Assembly: GCA_016195585.1 (NCBI GenBank)
Contig: JACPZJ010000206.1
Span: forward strand, 1-12,857
Source of the DNA: Nitrospirota bacterium
GTDB lineage: Bacteria; Nitrospirota; CAKKRA01; 9FT-COMBO-42-15
Direction: 5' to 3'
DNA: 12,857 nt
The notes under the pieces are model-generated. The model saw nothing but the letters and a program-made list of their open reading frames with translations. It was not told the DNA's origin and did no database searches. A program made the translations under genes and the position numbers. Below are positions 6,295 to 12,857 of the stretch, in pieces. Numbering within the stretch: position 1 is the first letter of the stretch; every line of letters begins with the position of its first letter.

Positions 6295-6567
6295 ATGCAA
6301 ACACTGGAGAAAATCAAAAAAATATTAATTGAAAATTTCATAATTGATGAAGATGCCCTTAAACCAGAGGCGTCGCTTGAAAGCCTTGGCATGGATTCAC
6401 TTGATAAGATTGATTTACTATTTGAGATTGAAGAGGAATTTAAGATTAAGATTGAACCAAATGACATAAAAGGTAATACCCTCCGAGAGATGGTTGACAG
6501 TATTGATATTGTGATCTCACGGCAGCATAATGAAGAAAATATTTGTATAGAGAATATAGAAAAATGA
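6295..6567 (+). CDS. Acyl carrier protein
   Basis: A small acidic carrier of 90 residues that holds acyl chains as thioesters on a phosphopantetheine arm. The attachment serine is S35 in the LGMDSLDKIDLL motif (31-42), and the four-helix pattern before and after it is typical. A C-terminal tail of about 15 residues beyond the usual ACP end (QHNEENICIENIEK region) is slightly unusual. A GAGAGG ribosome site lies at 6284-6289. The stop overlaps the ketoacyl synthase start as ATGA, so the carrier and its condensing enzyme are translationally coupled. It is probably a dedicated carrier and not the housekeeping AcpP, because it sits with specialised transfer enzymes and not with fabD or fabG. A phosphopantetheinyl transferase is not in the window and must come from elsewhere. 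Confidence 0.93.
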   Translation: MQTLEKIKKILIENFIIDEDALKPEASLESLGMDSLDKIDLLFEIEEEFKIKIEPNDIKGNTLREMVDSIDIVISRQHNEENICIENIEK

Positions 6568-7796
6568 GAAGGGTTGTAATTACTGGAATGGGGGTTATTT
6601 CCCCTATAGGCAATAATCAAATGGATTTTTTCAATAATTTGATGGCGGGCAACTCTGGTATAAGGAAAATTTCTTCAAATCTTTTGAACCAACTATCAGT
6701 AAAAATAGCTGCAGAAGTCGACTTTGAACCTTCTACGTTTTTTCAAAAAAAACAATTAGGCTTTTTAGACAGAACTAGCCAATTTGCTTTGGCTGCTGCC
6801 TCGCAGGCATGGAAAGACTCGGGGATTTCGCTTAGCGATAGCGAAAAGTTACGCTCCGGCGTTGCTATAGGAGCATCTATGGGGGGAGCCTGTACGATCG
6901 AGGAAACATATGCGCAGCTTTATCAAAAAAATATCGGGAGGCTTAAACCTTTTACAGTTCTTATGGCCATGAGCAATGCTTCCGCTTCACATATTTCTAT
7001 AGAATACGGTCTGAAAGGGCCGTGTCTTTCATTTACTGTAGCCTGTTCGTCTTCATCTGTTGCAATAGGAGAAGCCTACCGTATGATCAAAGATGGCTAT
7101 ACTGATGTAATGGTAGCCGGAGGCGCTGAGGCGCTCCTTACATACGGTGTTATGAAGGCATGGGAGTCGCTCGGAATATTAGCTGTTGAAGATAAAGATA
7201 ATCCTTCAGCGTCATGCAAGCCTTTTTCCAAAAATAGAACTGGTTTTGTCCTTGGCGAAGGGGCTGCTATTTTTGTTATGGAAGAGCTTAATAGAGCGAT
7301 AAAACGTAATGCCCGCATTTATGGAGAGATGGCAGGATATTCTTCAACTGCCGATACCTATCATATAACCAAGCCTTCTCTTGAAGGACAGGCGCACACA
7401 ATTTCTTCAGCCCTTGAAAGCGCTTCAATGATTCCCGATGATATAGATTACATCAATGCGCACGGAACAGCCACTGAACTTAATGACATAGTTGAAACAA
7501 AGGCAATAAAAAAGGTGTTCGGCGATAAGGCATATAGTATTCCAGTAAGTTCAACCAAGTCCATGCACGGACACATGATGGGCGCAACAGGCGCTGTAGA
7601 ACTTCTGGCTTCTGTGCTTGCAATTAAAAATCAGTCAATTCCGCCTACTGCAAATCTTTTATTAAAGGACCCTGAATGCGATCTTGATTATGTGCCAATA
7701 AAAGGTAGAACCGGCGTAAAGGTTCGTGCCGTTATGTCAAATTCTTTCGCATTCGGCGGCACTAATGCGATACTTATAGTGAGAAATTATGAGTGA
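6564..7796 (+). CDS. Beta-ketoacyl-ACP synthase, KAS II (FabF)-like
   Basis: A condensing enzyme that extends an acyl chain by decarboxylative Claisen condensation with malonyl-ACP. From the ATG at 6564 it has 410 residues, standard for FabF. The N-terminus MRRVVITGMGVISPIG is the normal family start, so the in-frame ATG at 6543, inside the ACP gene, was rejected. The catalytic triad is complete: C161 in TVACSSSS, H300 in NAHGTATELND and H337 in SMHGHMMGATGAVE, with K332 in STKSMHG. The C-terminal SNSFAFGGTNAILI motif is intact, so this looks like an active extender and not a chain-length factor or a decarboxylase with a Cys-to-Gln change. No ketoreductase, dehydratase, enoylreductase or malonyltransferase is present, so full reduction would need the housekeeping fatty acid enzymes. 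It overlaps the hydrolase gene by 8 bases. Confidence 0.95.
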   Translation: MRRVVITGMGVISPIGNNQMDFFNNLMAGNSGIRKISSNLLNQLSVKIAAEVDFEPSTFFQKKQLGFLDRTSQFALAAASQAWKDSGISLSDSEKLRSGVAIGASMGGACTIEETYAQLYQKNIGRLKPFTVLMAMSNASASHISIEYGLKGPCLSFTVACSSSSVAIGEAYRMIKDGYTDVMVAGGAEALLTYGVMKAWESLGILAVEDKDNPSASCKPFSKNRTGFVLGEGAAIFVMEELNRAIKRNARIYGEMAGYSSTADTYHITKPSLEGQAHTISSALESASMIPDDIDYINAHGTATELNDIVETKAIKKVFGDKAYSIPVSSTKSMHGHMMGATGAVELLASVLAIKNQSIPPTANLLLKDPECDLDYVPIKGRTGVKVRAVMSNSFAFGGTNAILIVRNYE

Positions 7797-8595
7797 TTAT
7801 AAAATTTATCTAAACGGCGGGGAAAATGCCGCCCTTTTGATTCACGGTCTTACAGGAAGCCCTTTTGAAATGAAGCATCTGGCAAGGAAGCTGAACAAGG
7901 CTGGATTTACAGTACACGCGCCTTGCCTTGCCGGACATGGAAAAACAGTAAAAGATCTTTCTAAGACTTGCTGGCAGGATTGGTATGGAACCGTAGCCAG
8001 TGCATTCATTGATTTAAAGAAAAATTATAACTTCGTTTCTGTTTCAGGCCTATGCATGGGTGCGCTTCTTGCCCTTCAGCTTGCTGCAGACTATGAAGAC
8101 GAGGTTGCTGCTATTTCATTAATGTCAACAACACTTTTTTATGACGGCTGGAGCCTGCCATGGTATAAATTCCTCCTGCCAGTGGCGTATTACCCTCCAA
8201 TCAAATACTTTTACTCGTATAAGGAGAGCTACCCTTACGGAATTAAAAACGAACGTCTGCGAGAATTTTATTTAAATGGGATGAAACAAGATTCAATAGC
8301 CTACGATACGATCCCGTCGGAGAGCATACATGAATTACATAAATTGAGTAAAACTATACAGAAAATTATTCCGAATATCAAAACCCCGACGATTATTTTG
8401 CACTCTTTAGAGGACGACCTCGCAAGCAGCAGAAATGCAGATTATGTCGAAAAATACATCGGTTCAAAAAATGTACGTAAGGTGTTTATTAATGATTCTT
8501 ATCATATGATCACCATTGACAATCAGAAAGATAATGTTGTTGATGAAACAATTAATTTTTTTAAAGATTGCATAAAAGAAAAAAAACTTAGGTAA
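7789..8595 (+). CDS. Alpha/beta-hydrolase with cysteine nucleophile (carboxylesterase/acyltransferase-like)
   Basis: An alpha/beta-fold protein of 268 residues resembling Est30-type carboxylesterases and monoacylglycerol lipases. LLIHGLTGSPFEM (16-28) supplies the oxyanion HG region. The nucleophile elbow is SGLCMGA (86-92), so the nucleophile position is Cys89 (TGC at 8053-8055) and not serine. D209 in LHSLEDD and H239 in SYHMIT complete the triad. Cysteine at this position is known in PHA synthases and dienelactone hydrolases and suits thioester chemistry or acyl transfer more than plain ester hydrolysis. A hydrophobic, Tyr/Trp/Pro-rich lid (about 117-150, LPWYKFLLPVAYYPP) could face an acyl chain or the membrane. 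Directly after ACP and ketoacyl synthase, it is a good candidate to release or transfer the ACP-bound acyl group. Fold confident; reaction inferred. Confidence 0.87.
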   Translation: MSDYKIYLNGGENAALLIHGLTGSPFEMKHLARKLNKAGFTVHAPCLAGHGKTVKDLSKTCWQDWYGTVASAFIDLKKNYNFVSVSGLCMGALLALQLAADYEDEVAAISLMSTTLFYDGWSLPWYKFLLPVAYYPPIKYFYSYKESYPYGIKNERLREFYLNGMKQDSIAYDTIPSESIHELHKLSKTIQKIIPNIKTPTIILHSLEDDLASSRNADYVEKYIGSKNVRKVFINDSYHMITIDNQKDNVVDETINFFKDCIKEKKLR

Positions 8596-8599
8596 AATA

Positions 8600-9583
8600 A
8601 TGCCCAATGAGACATTAATAATGCCGCTTTTTGAAGGTGTAGACTGGATAGATTTGTATAACAGAAATCCTGATCCTCTCTTTGTGCCGGAAAAACTGGG
8701 GATAAACGGCCATGAACTACCGTTGTTTCATGGGAGAATCTCTTTATCTTTCTGGCTTAAAACCCCGGTCCCGCTCCCGTCAATTGCAGTTACATTCTGG
8801 GGCAGCCCGATTACGGACTTATTTCCCCTGAGAAATGAGATATTAAATGACAATGATGAAGCAGAGCTTGTTGAGACAGTGATTCAAAAAGCGGTTGAGA
8901 GAAAATCCTGGGCTGTTGTTGTAAAGGATTTGCCAACAGGAGACCCTCTTGAAAAGAGGTTATTGGAGAGCGGTTTTATACCTGTTGAGCATGATCCTAT
9001 ATGGTATATGCCTGTCCATAATGATTTACAGACTTGTCTCAACGGCCTCTCTAAAGGCAGAAGAAGAGGCATTGAGGGACGATGGAAGAAATTTAATAAG
9101 CTTGTAAGCGTTAGAACTGCAGTCATGAATGATGCGGAATTTATTAAAAGCAGTTATGACACGGTATGGCAGAGGTCTGATATGAGGCTGGAAAAACTTA
9201 CAAAGGTTTTTTTTGCTGAAGCGCTTGCGCACCCCTCATGCAAGGTTTTTATCTTTGAAAGGGATGGTATGCCTTTCGGTTTTATAATGCTGTGGCAAAA
9301 TGGCAGCATCTGGTTTGATAAATATATGGGGACAGACAGCTCCATTTACAGGGAGGTTTCTTTTTATTCTATGAGCATATTATATTTGTTGAAGATTGCG
9401 CCTTCGTATGGTGTAAATCTATATGTAGCTGGCCAGGGCTGCGGAAAAGATAAAGAAGGACTTGGTTTTAAACCTATATATGTTAGATTATGGATAAAGC
9501 CTCTTTTTCTAACGCATATTTTGTCGCCGATGTTAAAGCGTTTCATTAAGGTGCACAGCAACAGGGTGTTTGCTGACAATTGA
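8600..9583 (+). CDS. FemAB/GNAT-like N-acyltransferase
   Basis: A 327-residue protein that I read as a GNAT/FemAB-like acyltransferase of the 'peptidoglycan biosynthesis/recognition' type (BioF2/FemAB_like group). Its signature is LSKGRRRGIEGRWKKF (150-165), which resembles the LSxxxRxxIRR segment that leads into the second GNAT fold in that group. The C-terminal half (about 168-300) has the GNAT strand-helix pattern. FIFERDGMPFGFIMLW (217-232) and the FDKYMG segment (239-244) are followed by GQGCGKDKEGLGFKPIY (278-294), equivalent to the K-x-x-L-G-F closing motif. No membrane helix or signal peptide is clear; the C-terminus (300-320) is basic and hydrophobic and could touch the membrane. It lies four bases after the hydrolase. 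The likely job is joining an acyl or aminoacyl group to an amine. Moderate confidence. Confidence 0.7.
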   Translation: MPNETLIMPLFEGVDWIDLYNRNPDPLFVPEKLGINGHELPLFHGRISLSFWLKTPVPLPSIAVTFWGSPITDLFPLRNEILNDNDEAELVETVIQKAVERKSWAVVVKDLPTGDPLEKRLLESGFIPVEHDPIWYMPVHNDLQTCLNGLSKGRRRGIEGRWKKFNKLVSVRTAVMNDAEFIKSSYDTVWQRSDMRLEKLTKVFFAEALAHPSCKVFIFERDGMPFGFIMLWQNGSIWFDKYMGTDSSIYREVSFYSMSILYLLKIAPSYGVNLYVAGQGCGKDKEGLGFKPIYVRLWIKPLFLTHILSPMLKRFIKVHSNRVFADN

Positions 9584-9588
9584 AAACT

Positions 9589-9936
9589 ATGGCAATCTTA
9601 CTTTGGATAATTTTAGTGATATCAGATACAGGTGGACAGCTCTTATTGAAGATTGGCGCTGTTGAGGCTGCATCATCAGGGTGGATACCTAACCTTATGA
9701 TATTATCAGGTTATGGGTTTTATATAATCTCATTTTTTGTATGGATGCAGATTTTAAAAAATGTTAGACTATTTATAGCTCTTGGAGCATCTTCGGTGGT
9801 TTATATAACTGTTGCATTTAGTTCACATTTTTTTATGGAAGAAGTAATTACTTTTCAAATTATTTTAGGCACTGTATTTATTGCACTCGGTGTGTTTTTG
9901 CTCGGTTTAGGGAGAAGTGCTGATGATTTACAATAA
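9589..9936 (+). CDS. SMR/EamA-like small four-helix membrane protein 2 (ArnE/ArnF-like)
   Basis: A 115-residue integral membrane protein with four hydrophobic segments (about 2-21, 33-56, 60-80 and 89-107). The first helix contains ISDTGGQLLLKIGA (11-24), parallel to ESVGQISFKKGA in the first SMR-like gene of this operon: an acidic residue, then GQ, then K-x-GA. The shared pattern suggests two halves of a heteromeric transporter, like ArnE with ArnF. I chose the ATG at 9589; a TTG at 9580 that overlaps the stop of the acyltransferase gene (TTGA) would add three residues and is a fair alternative. The stop overlaps the kinase start by one base (TAATG). No soluble domain is present. Cargo unknown; a lipid-linked product of the operon is the natural guess. 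Confidence 0.82.
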   Translation: MAILLWIILVISDTGGQLLLKIGAVEAASSGWIPNLMILSGYGFYIISFFVWMQILKNVRLFIALGASSVVYITVAFSSHFFMEEVITFQIILGTVFIALGVFLLGLGRSADDLQ

Positions 9937-11135
9937 TGTCTGATAATAAAAACATATACCAGTGGCTGCTGAGATATATCGGCTATCTTATTTTTTCTCT
10001 CAGCTTTGGTATTATAGTTACGCTTATAGTAAGCGGCATGGAAAATATTGTCCAGGAGAAAAAAATAAAGGAAGAGACTAAGAAGGAAATAAGAAATGTC
10101 GCTAATTCTTATAAGCATTCAGTCAAAGATGCAAACTCTGATAAGATCGCAGCATTTTTAAAGAATTATATAAACTTTGTTATGGAAGACAAACTTGTAG
10201 CAGTTGATACTGCTGATGGCGGTAGACTGAACGATAGCAATCTAAAATTCTTATTTACATTCGCTGATGAACAAGAAAAGATTGATATCTACATGAAAAA
10301 GATTTACTTGAAAAAAACAGCCTATGCAATAGATCCCCCTGACCTTGTTGAAGGCTTTATTGTAACGCTTGTGGTCTTGACTTCAATTATCCTTTATTCA
10401 GAAAGAAAACGTCAAACATTAGCAATACGGAAAAGATATGAAACAGAAACAGCGGAACTTACAAGATCACTCCAGAAACATGAAGCGCTTGCTTTGCTGG
10501 GCCGAATGACCACTACTCTTGCCCATGAACTCAAAACACCTATTGCTACAATATCAAACCTTATTCATACGCTCCCTTCCCGTATTACCGATGAGAAATT
10601 CACAAAACGGTTTATAGCTATTACAAAAGAAGAGCTTTACCGCACCCAGCAGCTTATTGATAACCTTCTAATTTACGGAAAGGAAATACCTGATACTAAT
10701 GATGAATGGATAAATTTTGATTTCTTTGTTGGCGAGCTGGCAAATATAATCGGCATAAAGATATTATCTTGCCCTAAAATCAATATTTATGGAGACAAAT
10801 TCTATTTACGGCTGCTTTTCGAAAATATTATGAGAAATAGTCTTCAGGCAGGCTCTGTTGAAGCCTTAATAAAAATAAATATTCCTGCATCAAAAGATGA
10901 AGAGCTGACAGAGGTTCTCTTTGAAGATAATGGTATTGGGTTTCCAAAGGATGCCGACCTTTCTGAACTTATTAACCCCTTTGTTACAAGCAGGTCAAGG
11001 GGCGCGGGTCTTGGCCTTTTTCTTGCCCAGAAAATAGTACTGGCTCACGAGGGTATATTAACCCTTTATCGTTTAACGAATGGCGCCGGGATTAGACTAT
11101 CGTTTCCTTCGAGAAGGATAAGGTTCTATGTATAA
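9936..11135 (+). CDS. Membrane sensor histidine kinase (NtrB/HisKA type)
   Basis: Sensor of a two-component system with 399 residues. One membrane helix (about 13-34) and a second (about 137-154) flank a predicted extracytoplasmic segment of about 100 residues (35-136). That segment is lysine-rich and mostly helical, and matches no sensor domain I recognise. A cytoplasmic linker (155-183) with coiled-coil character leads to the HisKA domain: LGRMTTTLAHELKTPIATI (188-206) with phospho-acceptor H197. The ATP-binding domain shows the N box ENIMRNSLQAG (296-306, N301), G1 EDNGIGFP (330-337) and G2 RGAGLGLFLAQKIV (355-368). It is one transcription unit with the upstream membrane protein (1-base overlap) and overlaps the regulator by 8 bases. 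The position suggests it senses an envelope or lipid signal tied to the operon's product. Confidence 0.95.
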   Translation: MSDNKNIYQWLLRYIGYLIFSLSFGIIVTLIVSGMENIVQEKKIKEETKKEIRNVANSYKHSVKDANSDKIAAFLKNYINFVMEDKLVAVDTADGGRLNDSNLKFLFTFADEQEKIDIYMKKIYLKKTAYAIDPPDLVEGFIVTLVVLTSIILYSERKRQTLAIRKRYETETAELTRSLQKHEALALLGRMTTTLAHELKTPIATISNLIHTLPSRITDEKFTKRFIAITKEELYRTQQLIDNLLIYGKEIPDTNDEWINFDFFVGELANIIGIKILSCPKINIYGDKFYLRLLFENIMRNSLQAGSVEALIKINIPASKDEELTEVLFEDNGIGFPKDADLSELINPFVTSRSRGAGLGLFLAQKIVLAHEGILTLYRLTNGAGIRLSFPSRRIRFYV

Positions 11136-12513
11136 TCTTGATGATAAACCATTTTTAATTATTGTAGATGACGAGCCTAACTTTAGCGAATCGCTTCAGC
11201 TTGCTCTTGACGATACTTTTATAATCTCAAAGGTAAATTCTATTGCCGGTGCAAGATCATTTCTCAATGAGAAATTGCCTGATGTTATACTTTTAGATAT
11301 AAGATTGCCTGATGGAAATGGCATAGATTTTTTGCGTGAATTAAAAAAGATTTCATCAATGCCTGTAGTTATTATTATGACGGCCTTTGCTGCTATAGAT
11401 AATGCAGTAGCGGCTTTAAAGGAAGGAGCTGTGGACTATTTTACAAAGCCAATAGATATAGAAAAGCTTAAGAGAGAGCTAAAGGTTTGTTTAGAAAACA
11501 GATTCCTGCAGAAAAAAATAGCAGCCTTAGATAAAGAAATAAAAAAATGCACTCCTCCATTTGTTACTTCTGGCGTTGGGAAGATGAGGGAAATAATAGA
11601 TAAAGTTCCAATGGTAGCTCCGCTCAATATACCGATTTTGTTGATAGGTGAAACCGGAACAGGAAAAGAAAAGCTGGCAAAATGGATACATACCCTTTCT
11701 GGGGTAAAGGGTGAAATGATATCCATCAACTGTTCAGCATTACCAAAGGATATTTTTGAAAGTGAGTTTTTTGGCCATACAAAAGGGGCATTTACAAGCG
11801 CAGTTTCACACAAGGAAGGGCTGATAGAGCAGGCTGAAGACGGCACCCTTTTCCTTGACGAAATTGGAGAACTGCCAGAAGCTGTTCAGGCTAAATTTTT
11901 AAGGGTGCTTGAAGAAGGACTATACTATAAAGTAGGCGAAACAAAAGAGCGAAAGGTCAATTTCAGGTTAATATCTGCAACTAACAAGTCTCTTGCTGAT
12001 CCAGCGAATAATTTCCGTCCAGACCTTTTTTTCAGGATTAATGGCATTAATTTTGAACTTCCAACATTAAAGGAGCGTAGAGAAGATATTCCACTGCTTG
12101 TGTCTACATTCATTGAAGAGGCTAATAAGGCCTATAACAAAAATGTAAAGCAAGTTTCAGCAAAGGTTATGAAACATTTTATGGAGTATAGCTGGCCTGG
12201 GAACATAAGAGAGCTTAAATGGTCTATACACAGGGCTGTGGCAATTACCCCAAAAGAGCTTATTGATATGGATGAAATTTATTCTATTTCTGAAGCCTTT
12301 AAAGATTCTAAGAAACAAGCTGCAAATATTGACCCCTCCCTTAGTTTTCAGGAGGCGATAGAAATGGTTGAAAGAAGTTATATAGAGAACGCCCTTTTGA
12401 CTGCCAATAATAACAAGACAGAAGCAGCTAAAATTCTTGGTATCTCAGTTAGGACGCTGCATTACAAAATAAAGCAATACAGATTGCTCCAATCTCAAAC
12501 AGGAAAGTTTTAA
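11128..12513 (+). CDS. Sigma-54-dependent response regulator (NtrC family)
   Basis: Transcription activator of 461 residues in three domains. The receiver domain (about 9-122) has the acidic pocket D14/D15, phospho-acceptor D57 in LLDIRLPDG, T85 and K107. The central AAA+ domain (about 146-375) has Walker A GETGTGK (174-180), Walker B LFLDEIGE (241-248), and the arginine-finger region FRPDLFFRIN (297-306). The C-terminal Fis-type helix-turn-helix is at about 428-452 (KTEAAKILGISVRTLHYKIK). The sigma-54 contact loop reads GAFTSA (220-225), with serine where GAFTGA has its second glycine. It overlaps the kinase gene by 8 bases. Its best candidate target is the sigma-54 promoter at 2992-3008 at the head of this operon, which would give positive feedback. 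The family call is certain; the target is inferred. Confidence 0.97.
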   Translation: MYNLDDKPFLIIVDDEPNFSESLQLALDDTFIISKVNSIAGARSFLNEKLPDVILLDIRLPDGNGIDFLRELKKISSMPVVIIMTAFAAIDNAVAALKEGAVDYFTKPIDIEKLKRELKVCLENRFLQKKIAALDKEIKKCTPPFVTSGVGKMREIIDKVPMVAPLNIPILLIGETGTGKEKLAKWIHTLSGVKGEMISINCSALPKDIFESEFFGHTKGAFTSAVSHKEGLIEQAEDGTLFLDEIGELPEAVQAKFLRVLEEGLYYKVGETKERKVNFRLISATNKSLADPANNFRPDLFFRINGINFELPTLKERREDIPLLVSTFIEEANKAYNKNVKQVSAKVMKHFMEYSWPGNIRELKWSIHRAVAITPKELIDMDEIYSISEAFKDSKKQAANIDPSLSFQEAIEMVERSYIENALLTANNNKTEAAKILGISVRTLHYKIKQYRLLQSQTGKF

Positions 12514-12524
12514 TTTGTGTTTTT

Positions 12525-12552
12525 TAGACAATGCAGAATAAACTGGTAAATA
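12525..12552 (+). promoter_or_regulatory. Possible promoter of tatA
   Basis: TAGACA (12525-12530) is followed after 16 bases by TAAATA (12547-12552), which is preceded by TG in the extended -10 position. The match is partial. It sits in the 69-base gap between the regulator and tatA, where a separate start would make sense because TatA is a housekeeping protein. No terminator hairpin is visible after the regulator, so read-through from the operon is equally possible. Confidence 0.3.
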
Positions 12553-12582
12553 CTAATATTTTTTAAAAGGAGGTTAGAAGCC

Positions 12583-12789
12583 ATGTTTGAAGGTTTATTT
12601 CAACCAATGCATATGCTTATAATATTAATCATTGCATTAATAATATTTGGTCCTGCTAAACTTCCGCAATTAGGCAGTGATCTTGGCAAAAGCATAAGGG
12701 AATTTAAAAAAGCGTTGAAGGAGGGCGAATCAAAAGAGGATAAGCCCTCATCAGAAGATGAAAAAACAAAATTAGAACACAAAGATTAG
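12583..12789 (+). CDS. tatA: Sec-independent protein translocase subunit TatA/TatE
   Basis: TatA forms the protein-conducting assembly of the twin-arginine system, which exports folded proteins across the inner membrane. The 68-residue protein has the standard layout: a short N-terminus, one membrane helix (about 8-22), the FGP hinge (22-24), an amphipathic helix (PAKLPQLGSDLGKSIREFKK, 24-43) and a charged, disordered lysine/glutamate-rich tail. Q7 at the edge of the helix matches the polar residue found there in TatA. A strong ribosome site AGGAGG (12568-12573) lies nine bases before the ATG. tatC and tatB are not in the window, so the gene is either solitary or followed by them outside. TatB is less likely, because the protein is short and ends soon after the amphipathic helix. 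Confidence 0.95.
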   Translation: MFEGLFQPMHMLIILIIALIIFGPAKLPQLGSDLGKSIREFKKALKEGESKEDKPSSEDEKTKLEHKD

Positions 12790-12857
12790 AAGTTCTGGCT
12801 AAAAAATATTGTTTTTTTCATAAAATAATGATAAACTTTTGGCAGTTAGTGTTTTAT

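Noticed and set aside
6543..6563. Earlier in-frame ATG for the ketoacyl synthase
   Set aside because: The conserved FabF N-terminus begins at the ATG at 6564, which forms an ATGA overlap with the ACP stop.
3068..12513. PEP-CTERM/exosortase (PrsK/PrsR) exopolysaccharide locus
   Set aside because: Sigma-54 two-component control, ACP, a hydrolase and GNAT-like proteins also occur in such loci, but no exosortase, glycosyltransferase or PEP-CTERM protein is seen here.
12801..12817. Intrinsic terminator after tatA
   Set aside because: The arms are only A against T (AAAAAA...TTTTTT) with no G+C stem, too weak to call a terminator from sequence alone.
1..12857. CRISPR arrays, tRNA or rRNA genes, insertion sequences
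   Set aside because: No regularly spaced repeats, RNA-gene signatures, transposase genes or terminal inverted repeats were seen on either strand.

Overview
The window looks like chromosome from an AT-rich, Gram-negative, respiring bacterium. It carries a four-subunit succinate dehydrogenase, a TatA translocase subunit, and sigma-54 regulation through an NtrC-type activator. The A+T-rich codon use and the style of gene packing would suit Nitrospirota, Desulfobacterota or similar groups. That placement is only an inference, because nothing here fixes the taxon.

Layout. (1) Positions 1-2845, minus strand: a compact operon in the order sdhD-sdhC-sdhA-sdhB, with sdhB cut by the window edge. Its junctions are ATGA, TAATG and an abutting TAA|ATG. 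(2) Positions 2846-3067: a divergent intergenic region. It holds a full consensus match to a sigma-54 (-24/-12) promoter pointing right, upstream inverted repeats that could be activator sites, and a possible sigma-70 promoter for sdh pointing left. (3) Positions 3068-12513, plus strand: eleven genes with overlaps or very short gaps, evidently one operon. They encode a HAD phosphatase, a class III aminotransferase, an arginase-fold protein, an SMR/EamA-like four-helix membrane protein, an acyl carrier protein, a KAS II-like ketoacyl synthase, an alpha/beta hydrolase with a Cys nucleophile, a FemAB/GNAT-like N-acyltransferase, a second SMR/EamA-like protein, a membrane histidine kinase and an NtrC-family response regulator. 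(4) Positions 12583-12789: tatA, with its own strong ribosome binding site.

How the genes may work together. The eleven-gene operon is the striking part of the window. It begins at a sigma-54 promoter and ends with its own two-component pair, whose regulator is a sigma-54 activator, so it is probably self-regulating. The enzymes suggest assembly of an amine-containing acyl compound. The phosphatase, aminotransferase and arginase-fold protein would make or trim an amino compound; ACP and KAS would supply an acyl chain; the Cys-hydrolase and the FemAB-like protein would release or transfer the acyl or aminoacyl group; and the two ArnE/ArnF-like small membrane proteins would move a lipid-linked product across the inner membrane. 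I recognise no named pathway with this gene set. The aminolipid idea is inference from families and order, and no substrate can be read from the sequence.
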